Numbered from the stretch's first letter, positions 42,556 through 51,029 are shown. The stretch is 64,000 nucleotides of DNA from an uncultured Algibacter sp. (GCA_947502405.1 CANMZT010000006.1:62001-126000), one strand, 5' to 3'. Translations and numbers: made by a program. The notes: generated by a model not told the origin, from the sequence alone.

Positions 42556-44523
42556 ATGAAACACTTTTTTTTGTTACTATTTGTATGCTTTTACATCAAT
42601 ACTTTTGCTCAAGAAAATTATAATTCAGAGTCATTTCGAGTTTCTTTAGAAGATTTAGAAAGTAAAACATTTACAAAAGACTCTACGGCGAATGCCTTAG
42701 TTATTTATGAAAAAGCCAAAAGCTATGTTGACAAAAGTGACTTCGACTTAAGGACAGAAGAAAAACACAAAATAAAAATTTTAAAAAGAAAAGGTTTTGA
42801 GCATGCTACGGTTGAAATTCATTTATACAGTAATGATAGTGGCTCTAGAGTTGAGAAAGTAGAAAAAATACTAGCCACTACCTACACTATGGTTGATGGA
42901 GAAGTAATTAAAACCAAACTAGATGAAGACAATATCTTCACTGAAAAATACGACGAAAACCACACACTCGTTAAATTCACGCTTCCAAATGTAAAAGTGG
43001 GCTCAGTAATTAGTTATAGCTATACCATTATTTCCCCCTTTATGATGAAATATCATGGATGGGATTTTCAAGGCAGTATTCCAAAACTTTATAGTGAATA
43101 CACTCCTAGTATTCCAGGTAATTGGGAATATAATATTAAACTTGTTGGTGGCCAAAAACTAGCTATTAACGAATCTGAAGTTGAGAAAAACTGTCTTATT
43201 GCAAGTAATGGAGCATCTTCACATTGTTTTAATTCAAGATATGTAATGAAGGATATTCCTGCTTTTATTGAGGAAGATTACATGACAAGTAAATCTAATC
43301 ATTTGATAAAAATAGAATACGATTTAAAAACCTTTAGAAGGTTTGATGGTACTTATGAGCATTTTACAAAAACTTGGAAAACCGTTGACAAAGAATTAAA
43401 AACACACCCTAAAATTGGAAAACAACTAAACAAATCAGTTGATTTAGAAGATTTTTTATCCGAAGACATCATAAACGAAACAGACCTACTTAAAAAGGCA
43501 CAATCCATTTTTAGATACGTACAAAACAATTATAATTGGGATGAAGAGTATCTAATTTTCAGTGAAACATCGGTAAAAGATTTGATAAATAGTAAATCTG
43601 GTAACGTAGCTTCAATCAATATTTTATTACATAATTTGCTAAAGGAAAGTGGGATTAAAGTAAACCCTGTGCTAGTATCCACAAGGGGCAATGGTTTTCC
43701 CACTAAAGTTTTTCCAGTTATATACGACTTCAATTACCTTATTGTTCAAGTAACTATAAATGATAAAAAATTTATGTTGGATGCCACAGATAGTTTTTTA
43801 AATTTTGGTGAGATTCCTTTTAGATGTTTAAACCAATATGGCAGGTTAATTGATTTTAAAAATGGTAGTGATTGGGTGGACTTGAAACCATACAAGCCTT
43901 CAAACATTTTTTATCAAGCTAATTTACGTTTTAATGAAAACGGAGACCTTATTGGAGACATAAAATCTAAAAGAACGGGGTATAAGGCTTTTTACAAGAA
44001 AAAATCTTTTTACTCCAATAAAATTGAATATCTAGATAAACTTGAAAACGCTTTTCCTTATATAGAAATATCTGATTTTGACGTAACAAGCGAAGGTAAA
44101 AATAGTGAAGACTTCAAGGAATCTTACAATGTAGAATACAATTTTGATGAAGCAGGAAATAATATATATTTAAACCCTTTTCTTGTAAAGTTTTTTGATG
44201 AGAACCCTTTTAAACTGCAAGAACGCACCTACCCAATCGATTTTGGCTATAAAGATAGTTATTTCTACATGTTAAAGTTTGAGTTAAATAATAATTACAA
44301 GATTGTTGAAATGCCAGAACCAAAAAATGTCATGTTACCAAATAGTTCAGGACAAATCTTATTCAATGCAACTCAAATTGGAAATACAGTAAATGTAAGT
44401 TTAAAAATAACTTTCAAAAAGGCTATTTACAATCCAGAATATTATTCTTACTTAAAAGCATTTATGAGTGAAGTTGTAAATATTCAAAACAACACCATAA
44501 TTTTAGTTCAAAAAACTAATTAA
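42556..44523 (+). CDS. DUF3857 / transglutaminase-like secreted protein
   Basis: This 655-residue protein has a signal peptide (MKHFFLLLFVCFYINTFAQ), an N-terminal DUF3857 beta domain (about 50-220, with ATVEIHLYSNDSGSRVEKVE and LPNVKVGSVISYSYTI), a transglutaminase-like middle domain (about 285-420) and a C-terminal beta domain. In the middle domain the usual catalytic Cys position in the SG(D)C motif reads SKSGNVASINILLHN and the His position reads FNYLIVQV, while the Asp in FMLDATD remains. Cys and His are therefore missing and the domain is probably a structural or binding module. It is periplasmic or surface-exposed. It follows the nuclease gene by 2 bp. Confidence 0.85.
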   Translation: MKHFFLLLFVCFYINTFAQENYNSESFRVSLEDLESKTFTKDSTANALVIYEKAKSYVDKSDFDLRTEEKHKIKILKRKGFEHATVEIHLYSNDSGSRVEKVEKILATTYTMVDGEVIKTKLDEDNIFTEKYDENHTLVKFTLPNVKVGSVISYSYTIISPFMMKYHGWDFQGSIPKLYSEYTPSIPGNWEYNIKLVGGQKLAINESEVEKNCLIASNGASSHCFNSRYVMKDIPAFIEEDYMTSKSNHLIKIEYDLKTFRRFDGTYEHFTKTWKTVDKELKTHPKIGKQLNKSVDLEDFLSEDIINETDLLKKAQSIFRYVQNNYNWDEEYLIFSETSVKDLINSKSGNVASINILLHNLLKESGIKVNPVLVSTRGNGFPTKVFPVIYDFNYLIVQVTINDKKFMLDATDSFLNFGEIPFRCLNQYGRLIDFKNGSDWVDLKPYKPSNIFYQANLRFNENGDLIGDIKSKRTGYKAFYKKKSFYSNKIEYLDKLENAFPYIEISDFDVTSEGKNSEDFKESYNVEYNFDEAGNNIYLNPFLVKFFDENPFKLQERTYPIDFGYKDSYFYMLKFELNNNYKIVEMPEPKNVMLPNSSGQILFNATQIGNTVNVSLKITFKKAIYNPEYYSYLKAFMSEVVNIQNNTIILVQKTN

Positions 44524-44544
44524 TCTTTTCTTATTTTTGATAAT

Positions 44545-45396
44545 ATGAATAAACCATCAAAAATAAGCTGGAGAACCAAACTTCATGATATTATTTATGA
44601 AGCAGACACTCCTACGGGAAAACTTTTTGATGTTATTCTTCTTATTGCCATTATAGCCAGTATCATACTAGTTATGCTAGAAAGCATTCAGAGTTTTGAT
44701 AATAAGTATCACAACTTCCTTAATATTTCAGAATGGATTATAACAATACTCTTTAGTTTAGAGTATATCGTTCGAATCATTACCGTAAAAAAGCCATTAA
44801 ACTACGTTTTTAGCTTCTATGGTATTATCGATTTGCTTTCAACCATTCCAAAATACATATCATTACTGTTTGGTGGCATTCATGCTTTAGCAGCATTAAG
44901 AGCCTTACGCTTGCTTCGTATATTTAGAATATTAAAGTTAGCCCGTTACCTAGGCGCATCAAACCATTTAGCCACTGCATTAAAATCAAGTCGCGCAAAA
45001 ATATCCGTATTCCTATTTGCCGTATTAATTTTATGTATCATTTTTGGCACACTTATGTATCTTATAGAGGGTGAATCTAGTGGTTTTACTAGCATACCTG
45101 TAAGCGTATACTGGTGTATAGTAACACTAACTACGGTTGGGTTTGGAGACATAGCCCCTGTTACGCCTCTGGGGCAGTTTATAGCTGCTATAATTATGGT
45201 TTTAGGTTATGGCATTATAGCTGTTCCAACAGGTATAGTTTCTGCCGAATATACAAGTCAGACAAATAATAGCAACCAAAAACCAAGTAAACCAGAAATA
45301 AATTTAAACTCTCAATCCTGCGAAAATTGTTTGGCAGAAAACCATAAAGACAAAGCAGACTATTGTTACAATTGTGGCGAAAAGCTTTATAGTTAA
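44545..45396 (+). CDS. Voltage-gated-type potassium channel with C-terminal zinc ribbon
   Basis: This 283-residue inner-membrane channel has six membrane segments. S4 carries regularly spaced arginines (ALRALRLLRIFRILKLARYL, about 117-136). The pore has the selectivity filter TLTTVGFGDIAP near 192-203, a K+ filter (TVGFGD). After S6 (about 208-233) a linker leads to a C-terminal CxxC pair, CENCLAENHKDKADYCYNCG (262-281), a rubredoxin-like zinc ribbon that is unusual for such channels. It could sense metals, redox state or a partner protein. It starts 21 bp after the DUF3857 gene. Confidence 0.88.
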   Translation: MNKPSKISWRTKLHDIIYEADTPTGKLFDVILLIAIIASIILVMLESIQSFDNKYHNFLNISEWIITILFSLEYIVRIITVKKPLNYVFSFYGIIDLLSTIPKYISLLFGGIHALAALRALRLLRIFRILKLARYLGASNHLATALKSSRAKISVFLFAVLILCIIFGTLMYLIEGESSGFTSIPVSVYWCIVTLTTVGFGDIAPVTPLGQFIAAIIMVLGYGIIAVPTGIVSAEYTSQTNNSNQKPSKPEINLNSQSCENCLAENHKDKADYCYNCGEKLYS

Positions 45397-45720
45397 TTTT
45401 TGAGAGTTACCACAAGAGGCGGCCTTTACTTATTGATTTTTATTTCAAACTTGCCGTTAGTTCCGATAGTTATTGGGACTAATGCAGGTATATTTTCTAT
45501 CTATGAGTTTTAAAAGAAACCGATTAGTTTTTTTTGAAAAGTTCGTTTAATGTTTCGCTGATATGAAATCGTCTTAATTTAGTATAACCGACCTCAAACA
45601 AGATTATCATTTTTTTCTTGTAAAGTCAATCATTATTTTGGGGCAATACCATCAATTTTATAGTTAAATTGGGATTACTCATGTATTCAAATTAACTTTA
45701 CCAAATAAATAGATTAAGCT
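45397..45720 (+). repeat. Intergenic gap with a decayed GGGCGTTACC-family repeat
   Basis: From 45408 to 45495 the sequence keeps fragments of the repeat (GTTACCACAAGAGGCGGCCTTT, here quoted only in outline, then TTCCGATAGTTATTGGGACTAATGC as a degraded form of the CCGATAGCTATCCGG...AACGC end). From 45500 to 45720 nothing was recognised; it is AT-rich and presumably holds the promoter of the miaA fusion gene. Confidence 0.5.
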
Positions 45721-47298
45721 ATAAACTCAAACACAAAATATCTTATTTCTGTAGTTGGACCAACAGCTATTGGTAAAACAGCACTTAGCATAAAACTAGC
45801 ACAACATTTTAAAACGGATATAATTTCTGCAGATTCTCGTCAGTTTTTTAGAGAGATGCAAATTGGTACTGCTGCTCCTACACCAGAGGAATTAGCGGGA
45901 GCTAAACACCACTTCATTCATCATAAATCTATAAAAGACAATTACAACGTAGGTACTTTTGAGAAAGACGCTTTAAAATGCTTAAATACTCTTTTTAAAG
46001 AAAAGGATATCGTAATTATGGTTGGTGGCTCAGGGTTATATGTAGATGCTGTAACTAAAGGCTTAGATTTTTTCCCAGAAGTAAACCCTGAAATACGAAA
46101 AACACTAAACAAAAAACTAGAGCAAGATGGTTTAGAAGCTCTTAAACATCAACTACAAAACTTAGACCCTATATCGTATAATACAATAGCTATTGATAAT
46201 CCACACCGAGTTATTCGCGCTTTAGAAATTTGTATTGGCTCTGGCAAACCGTATTCTTCATTTTTAAATCAAGGTAAAGAAAAACGCCATTTTAAAACTA
46301 TAACTATTGGCTTAACAGCAGATAGAGCATTAATATACCAACGCATTAACCAACGTGTTGATATGATGATGCGAGATGGATTATTTGACGAAGTAAAAGG
46401 CTTATTAGACTTCAAAGATTTAAACGCATTAAACACGGTTGGCTATAAAGAACTCTTTAATCACCTTTCTGGTGAATGGGATTTAGATTTTGCCATTTCA
46501 GAAATTAAGAAAAATACACGTCGTTTTGCAAAACGCCAACTCACTTGGTTTAAACGAAATGATAAAACATTATGGTTTGATTATAAAACACAAACCTCAG
46601 AAATCATCAGTAAAATAAATTCTAGAATTAACGAAGCTGTTTTGGACAATCCTGTCTGGTTTTCTCTATCAGAAGTGCACACTGATAAATGCATAAATTA
46701 TGGTAAAGTTAAATTCTATAAAAACGACTACACACCCTTTGGTGCATTTATAGAAGGTGCTGATACTGCGCAAGCTATTGAAGAACACTCTAAACTAATT
46801 GACACCTTTTTTGTAGTTGGAAAACAACCCCAAATGCCAACTGCGTTTAAACCAGCTACTAAATATATTGGTTTACAAATGATGCTCCGTAAAAAAATAG
46901 AATTCCCGATAACGGAAACTATTACTGAACTTGGAGAAAAACACCTTGAAGATTTAATGGGTTTAATTAAACTTGTATATCCGCATTTTTTTAAAGAAAA
47001 AACAAGCGATTTAGGGAGATACTATGGAATTTATAAAAATAAAAAACTAGTGGCTGTTTTAGGAGAAAGAATGCAAACAAAAAACTTTACTGAAATTAGT
47101 GCAGTTGCAACACACCCTGATTATTTGGGTAATGGCTATGCTAAACAACTTTTAACTCACGCATCAAATAAAATTTTTGAGGATAATAAAACTCCTTTTT
47201 TACACGTAGATGAAACCAATCTGGGACCAATTAACCTATATAAAAAGCTTGGTTTTGTTACAAGGAAGAAAATAGAATACTGGAAAATAAGTAGTTAA
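45721..47298 (+). CDS. miaA: MiaA-GNAT fusion protein, non-AUG start
   Basis: The frame encodes about 525 residues. Residues 1-305 are tRNA dimethylallyltransferase MiaA, which prenylates A37 of tRNAs reading UNN codons: P-loop VVGPTAIGKTALS near 11-23, IISADSRQFFREMQIGTAAP near 35-54, HHFIHHKSI, VGGSGLYVDAV and RRFAKRQLTWFKRN near 277. Without a stop the frame continues through NPVWFSLSEVH into a GNAT-type acetyltransferase (about 315-525) with VAVLGERMQTKNFTEISAVATHP in outline, HPDYLGNGYAKQLL and LHVDETNLGPINLYKKLGF. The frame is open from a stop at 45715, but no ATG, GTG or TTG precedes the P-loop; the candidates are ATA (45721) and ATT (45745). A start at the first ATG (45856) would delete the P-loop. 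Confidence 0.85.
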   Translation: MNSNTKYLISVVGPTAIGKTALSIKLAQHFKTDIISADSRQFFREMQIGTAAPTPEELAGAKHHFIHHKSIKDNYNVGTFEKDALKCLNTLFKEKDIVIMVGGSGLYVDAVTKGLDFFPEVNPEIRKTLNKKLEQDGLEALKHQLQNLDPISYNTIAIDNPHRVIRALEICIGSGKPYSSFLNQGKEKRHFKTITIGLTADRALIYQRINQRVDMMMRDGLFDEVKGLLDFKDLNALNTVGYKELFNHLSGEWDLDFAISEIKKNTRRFAKRQLTWFKRNDKTLWFDYKTQTSEIISKINSRINEAVLDNPVWFSLSEVHTDKCINYGKVKFYKNDYTPFGAFIEGADTAQAIEEHSKLIDTFFVVGKQPQMPTAFKPATKYIGLQMMLRKKIEFPITETITELGEKHLEDLMGLIKLVYPHFFKEKTSDLGRYYGIYKNKKLVAVLGERMQTKNFTEISAVATHPDYLGNGYAKQLLTHASNKIFEDNKTPFLHVDETNLGPINLYKKLGFVTRKKIEYWKISS

Positions 47299-47336
47299 AG
47301 AAGTAAAAATTCAAAAGAGGGCAATCAAAGTAATTT

Positions 47337-48965
47337 TTATTCCATAGTCACATGGCTATATTTAGCGTTAATCACAATATTTTTTCCACTAGACAAACTC
47401 CCTGTTAAAAAGTTAGTTGTATGCTCATCTGTAGTTTGCTCTGGATGATTTAAATGAGAACGTGTGCCTTTATATCTTAAATTATATGCTGTATCTGGCA
47501 GTCTAATAAAAGCATCATTATTCTGCAGGATCATATTCAAACTGATAAAATCATCATCAATATTAAAAATCTTTACATCACCAATATTTCCATCAATAAT
47601 AGCGCTTCCTAATAAGTTTTCTACATCAATATTTGATGATACAGCGTTTAAAACCAAATGCTCAACATTTTCCAATTCAACATCTTTTACATAATTCAGG
47701 TTTAGTTCACCCAAATTCCAATTCGTCACATATATAGGCGAATAAGAAGCATTAATGGAAGTTAAACTCCCATTAATACTTTCTGCTGTAAATTTTGTGT
47801 ATTGCAAATCGGCCTCTAAGTTTTTAATGTTAGCAGCAAATTGAATTTCGCCATGTTTAACATTAACCTTTAACTTAGCATCTTTTGGCATTTTAATTTT
47901 AATCGTTTTCTTAACATTCGGATTCGATTTGTTATGAAACAAGCCTTCTACTTCGCGCTCTCTATCCTTAATTAAAATAGCACGTTCTTTCAAACGTTTC
48001 TTATGCTCTTCTGCACGTAATTTAGCTCTAACCTTCATCGCTTCTGCTCTAACTTTGCTTTCCTCTGCACGAGCCTTAGCGCTTACTTTCATGGCTTCGG
48101 CACGAGCTTTTTGTGCTTCAACACGTTCTGCTTGACCCTCCATACGCTTTGCAAAACTCTCTCCCCAGGCTTCCATTTCTTTTGCATACTTCTCTTCCCA
48201 TTCTTTACCAAACTTTTCGCCCCAAGCTTCCATCTTTTTTGCATAATCTTCTCCAAATTTCTCACCCCATTCTTTACCGAATTTTTCGCCCCAGGCTTCC
48301 ATCTTTTTAGCATAATCCTTTCCATATCGAGATTCGAAATTTTTAGACCATTCTTCTAAATACTTTTCACCGTTTTTTTGATATTCTTCATAATCAAACT
48401 GAATAGCATTAACCCCTTCAGGCAATTCTGGTAACTCAGGCATTTCTGGCATCTCAGGCATTTCTGGCATTTCTGGCATTTCTGGCATCTCAGGCATTTC
48501 AAAATCAAAATCAAAGTCAAAATCCATTTCAGGCAAATCAACAAGCTCAAACTTTAATTCATTTAATATTGCGCCTACAGAATGGTTGTGATTGTGATTA
48601 TCGTGGTCACAACCTTCAGAAACATGAGAACCATTCTGTACCCATAATGACCGAGAGTGTCCGCCTCTAGTACTAATTGAAACTTTACTACTGGTAGCAT
48701 CAATATCTACATCCCAATGTTTAACAGCATCTTGCAGCTCCTCCTTACTTAATTTCTCACCTTCAACATAGGCTTCAATTTCAATGGTATTTTTGTTCCA
48801 TGTATCAAATACAATATTACTGTAACTTGTATTTAAATCTACAACAACATCTTTATCTACCTTAATAGATTGTGATACCTTAGTCAGCTTTTGTTGGGCA
48901 ACTAAACCTCCCGTTATAAGAAAGCATAGCGCTACAAGCTTCATTTTTATTTTAATTCTGTTCAT
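47337..48965 (-). CDS. DUF4097-like secreted protein with tandem repeats
   Basis: This 542-residue protein has a signal peptide (KMKLVALCFLITGGLVAQ), an N-terminal beta region (DVVVDLNTSYSNIVFDTWNK), a short acidic tandem repeat of Met-Pro-Glu (about 156-180), then a long charged segment (about 205-335) with repeats of the type MEAWGEKFGKEW and the Ala/Arg/Glu pattern RAEAMKVRAKLRAEE, predicted helical or coiled coil. The C-terminal part (about 345-542) has the beta-helix-like pattern of DUF4097 (VNVKHGEIQFAANIKNLEAD, ASYSPIYVTNWNLGELNLNY). It is the last gene of an ECF sigma/anti-sigma operon. It probably sits at the cell surface or in the periplasm. Confidence 0.75.
   Translation of the reverse strand: MNRIKIKMKLVALCFLITGGLVAQQKLTKVSQSIKVDKDVVVDLNTSYSNIVFDTWNKNTIEIEAYVEGEKLSKEELQDAVKHWDVDIDATSSKVSISTRGGHSRSLWVQNGSHVSEGCDHDNHNHNHSVGAILNELKFELVDLPEMDFDFDFDFEMPEMPEMPEMPEMPEMPEMPELPELPEGVNAIQFDYEEYQKNGEKYLEEWSKNFESRYGKDYAKKMEAWGEKFGKEWGEKFGEDYAKKMEAWGEKFGKEWEEKYAKEMEAWGESFAKRMEGQAERVEAQKARAEAMKVSAKARAEESKVRAEAMKVRAKLRAEEHKKRLKERAILIKDREREVEGLFHNKSNPNVKKTIKIKMPKDAKLKVNVKHGEIQFAANIKNLEADLQYTKFTAESINGSLTSINASYSPIYVTNWNLGELNLNYVKDVELENVEHLVLNAVSSNIDVENLLGSAIIDGNIGDVKIFNIDDDFISLNMILQNNDAFIRLPDTAYNLRYKGTRSHLNHPEQTTDEHTTNFLTGSLSSGKNIVINAKYSHVTME
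48140..48330 (-). repeat. Coding tandem repeat, EAWGEKF type
   Basis: Encodes three to four imperfect copies of (K)MEAWGEKFGKEW(GEKFG..YAK), roughly 30 residues each. The DNA copies at 48160-48235 and 48285-48305 share long identical runs such as CCAGGCTTCCAT. Confidence 0.6.
48421..48500 (-). repeat. Coding tandem repeat, Met-Pro-Glu
   Basis: Nine-base units (GGCATTTCT or GGCATCTCA on the plus strand) encode MPE repeats, ending in LPELPE. The near-perfect units could change in number by slippage without shifting the frame. Confidence 0.7.
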
Positions 48966-48977
48966 TTTTTGATTTTT

Positions 48978-49556
48978 TTAGATTGATTGTGATACCTCTT
49001 CTGCTTTAGCATCAGAGGTATTAAATTTTTGCAATTGTTCTCTTAATCGATACAATAAGTTTAAACGAAGCTTTAAATTATCAATTAGTGCGTTTACCGT
49101 TAATTCACTTGGTCCAGCCTCAGTTAACTCTAACGATAGTTTTTGGTATTCTTTATCTAAAGCATTCAACTGAATTAAATACCCATCAAATAACTCCTTG
49201 GTTTCTGGAGTGTATGTCATTTTAGACAACTCCAAATTAATACTCGCTAAATAGTAATCTTCAACCTTTTTTAACCCGGGTGAAACATCACCTAAAGTTT
49301 TGGTATTAACCTTTTTAGTATTAGCAACCTCTGGAGTATCTCCCATAGTTTTTGGTTGAAAATATTTAAAAGCACCAAAACTTAAACCTAAAAGCACTAC
49401 AACACTGGCAGCAATTTGCATCCAATTAAACTTGGCTTGCTTTTCTTCTGGCAATGCCGCATCTAGCTTATCTAAAAAGCGTTCTTGATGATTTTTAGGC
49501 ATCTTTTCGTCCGTTATCTTGTCATTTTTAAATAACTCTCTAAGATCTTGTGCCAT
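48978..49556 (-). CDS. Probable membrane anti-sigma factor
   Basis: This 192-residue protein has an N-terminal cytoplasmic helical part (LRELFKNDKITDEKMPKNHQ then ERFLDKLDAALPEE), one membrane segment (about 45-63, MQIAASVVVLLGLSFGAFKY) and a periplasmic alpha-helical part (about 85-190), rich in Leu and Glu (YYLASINLELSKMTYTPETK, VNALIDNLKLRLNLLYRLRE). No zinc (HxxxCxxC) motif is visible. The position between an ECF sigma gene, which it overlaps by 17 bp, and a surface-protein gene is the classic anti-sigma arrangement. I assign it by layout and topology; the sequence family was not recognised. Confidence 0.65.
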   Translation of the reverse strand: MAQDLRELFKNDKITDEKMPKNHQERFLDKLDAALPEEKQAKFNWMQIAASVVVLLGLSFGAFKYFQPKTMGDTPEVANTKKVNTKTLGDVSPGLKKVEDYYLASINLELSKMTYTPETKELFDGYLIQLNALDKEYQKLSLELTEAGPSELTVNALIDNLKLRLNLLYRLREQLQKFNTSDAKAEEVSQSI

Positions 49557-50091
49557 TTTTTTTAAGTTTTAAAAGGTTTTGTAACTTTACTTTACCTCTA
49601 GATAGTTGTGTTCTTGATGCAACCTCAGAAATATCCAGAATTTCTGAAATTTCTTGATGGTCATACCCTTCAATTAAATATAACATAACAACATACTGAT
49701 ACTTTTCTGGCAACTCATTAATAGCCACCTTTACATCGTTAAGCGTTATCGTATCTTCTACTAACCATTTGTCATCTTTATCAGTATCAACCACTTTCAG
49801 GTGCACCTCATCTAGTTCAACAAGCTGTTGTTTCCTAGCTTTTAAAAAATCAATACTCTTATTAACAACAATACGTTTTAACCATGCGCCAAAAGTTACT
49901 TCTGCTTTATATTGATGCAATTTTGTAAAAGCCTTTATAAAAGCTTCTTGCACCACATCTTCCGCATCAGCAGCATCTTTCAAAAACCGTTTTGCAACAA
50001 TATACATCCCGTCGCAGTACTGGTTGTATAACTGCAATTGCGCTTTGCGGTTGTTCTGTTTACATTGTTCAATAATGTCAACTTGAAACAT
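49540..50091 (-). CDS. ECF-type RNA polymerase sigma factor
   Basis: This 183-residue sigma factor opens FQVDIIEQCKQNNRKAQLQL then YNQYCDGMYIVAKRFLKDAA, followed by region 2 DAEDVVQEAFIKAFTKLHQY and FGAWLKRIVVNKSIDFLKAR, and region 4 LPEKYQYVVMLYLIEGYDHQ then EISEILDISEVASRTQLSRGKVKL. It belongs to the group in Bacteroidetes that sits with a transmembrane anti-sigma factor. It is the first gene of a three-gene minus-strand operon with the probable anti-sigma and the DUF4097-like repeat protein. Confidence 0.94.
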   Translation of the reverse strand: MFQVDIIEQCKQNNRKAQLQLYNQYCDGMYIVAKRFLKDAADAEDVVQEAFIKAFTKLHQYKAEVTFGAWLKRIVVNKSIDFLKARKQQLVELDEVHLKVVDTDKDDKWLVEDTITLNDVKVAINELPEKYQYVVMLYLIEGYDHQEISEILDISEVASRTQLSRGKVKLQNLLKLKKNGTRS

Positions 50092-50185
50092 GCTTGTTCT
50101 ACTTTTGGTTTAAGTTAGTTCGTTTAAAAGACGATTAAAAAAACACAGTGTTGCAAAAAAATTAAAAAAATATAAATTATTTTAG

Positions 50186-50281
50186 TTTTTGGGCGTTACC
50201 ACAAGGGTCGGGCTATTCGTTACAAGTCCTCGTTCCTGCGGGCTTTCCACTGCTATCCCTAACGCGGGCTAATCTGCTAAA
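50186..50281 (+). repeat. Interspersed repeat, GGGCGTTACC family (copy C)
   Basis: TTTTTGGGCGTTACC, AAGGGTCGGGCT at the left, then GCGGGCTTTCC and TATCCCTAACGCGGGCT at the right: the best-preserved copy of both ends. It fills much of the 363-bp gap between the sigma gene and the DUF2911 gene. Nothing else is recognisable at 50092-50185 or 50282-50454. Confidence 0.75.
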
Positions 50282-50454
50282 TTAAGGTTACAATAATATT
50301 TTCAGTCTCAGTTTAAAAAATTCATCAAAACTTCTATTGCTTATTATCTATCACCCGAGATTTTCACATATACAACAAAACTAAATAAATTACCGTTTGG
50401 GCTTTACTGGTTATTTCATTTAAATTATCTTTATGCTTTAATAAATTGCTGTAT

Positions 50455-51009
50455 ATGAACACCTTCCTAAAACGCGTCTTAATTCTATTATCTATAATAG
50501 CATTAGGATTATTTTTATACTCCGTTTTTGTTGAAAATATTTTTGCACCACGACTAAGTCCTAAAGATACTGTAGAGTTTAAATTAAACGATTTAAAACT
50601 CGAAGTCTTTTATAATAGGCCATTTAAAAAAGGCCGTGAGATTTTTGGCGCGTTAGTCCCTCACGATCAAGTATGGCGAACAGGAGCTAATGAAGCTACA
50701 ACTTTTGAAACCAATAAAGTACTGGAAGTAAAAGGTGTGCCTCTAGCGGCAGGAAAATATACATTATGGACAGTTCCTAGAGATTCTGTTTGGACCGTTA
50801 TGTTTAACACCAAGCAATACTCTTGGGGTGTAAATGCAGAAATGAAACCTATGTGGGATCCAAACTTTGATGCTTTAACCATAGAAGTTCCCTTACAAAA
50901 ACTTCAAAATACAGTGGAGCAATTTACTATAGCTTTTGATAATTCAACAGATAATCTGTTTTTAACTATGGCATGGGATGATGTTAAGGTTTCTGTTCCT
51001 TTAAAATAA
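50455..51009 (+). CDS. DUF2911 domain protein, membrane-anchored
   Basis: This 184-residue protein has an N-terminal membrane segment (residues 8-26, LILLSIIALGLFLYSVFVE), then the DUF2911 domain: KLEVFYNRPFKKGREIFGAL near 46, VPHDQVWRTGANEATTFETN near 66-85, AAGKYTLWTVPRDSVWTVMF near 98 and WGVNAEMKPMWDPNFDALTIEVPLQ in outline. The family function is unknown; the domain is beta-rich and often carries a signal peptide. The ATG at 50455 is preferred to a TTG three codons upstream. It is followed after 20 bp by a small secreted protein gene. Confidence 0.85.
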   Translation: MNTFLKRVLILLSIIALGLFLYSVFVENIFAPRLSPKDTVEFKLNDLKLEVFYNRPFKKGREIFGALVPHDQVWRTGANEATTFETNKVLEVKGVPLAAGKYTLWTVPRDSVWTVMFNTKQYSWGVNAEMKPMWDPNFDALTIEVPLQKLQNTVEQFTIAFDNSTDNLFLTMAWDDVKVSVPLK

Positions 51010-51029
51010 TTAATATCACAATCATTGTC

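Noticed and set aside
48421-48500. CRISPR-like periodic repeats
   Set aside because: Nine-base periodicity inside a coding frame (MPE repeats) with no spacers; no cas genes in the window.
48089-48550. Overlapping open frames on both strands within the DUF4097-like gene
   Set aside because: They are long only because the repeated units of the real gene lack stops in other frames; their products are low-complexity (e.g. repeated LRCQKC).
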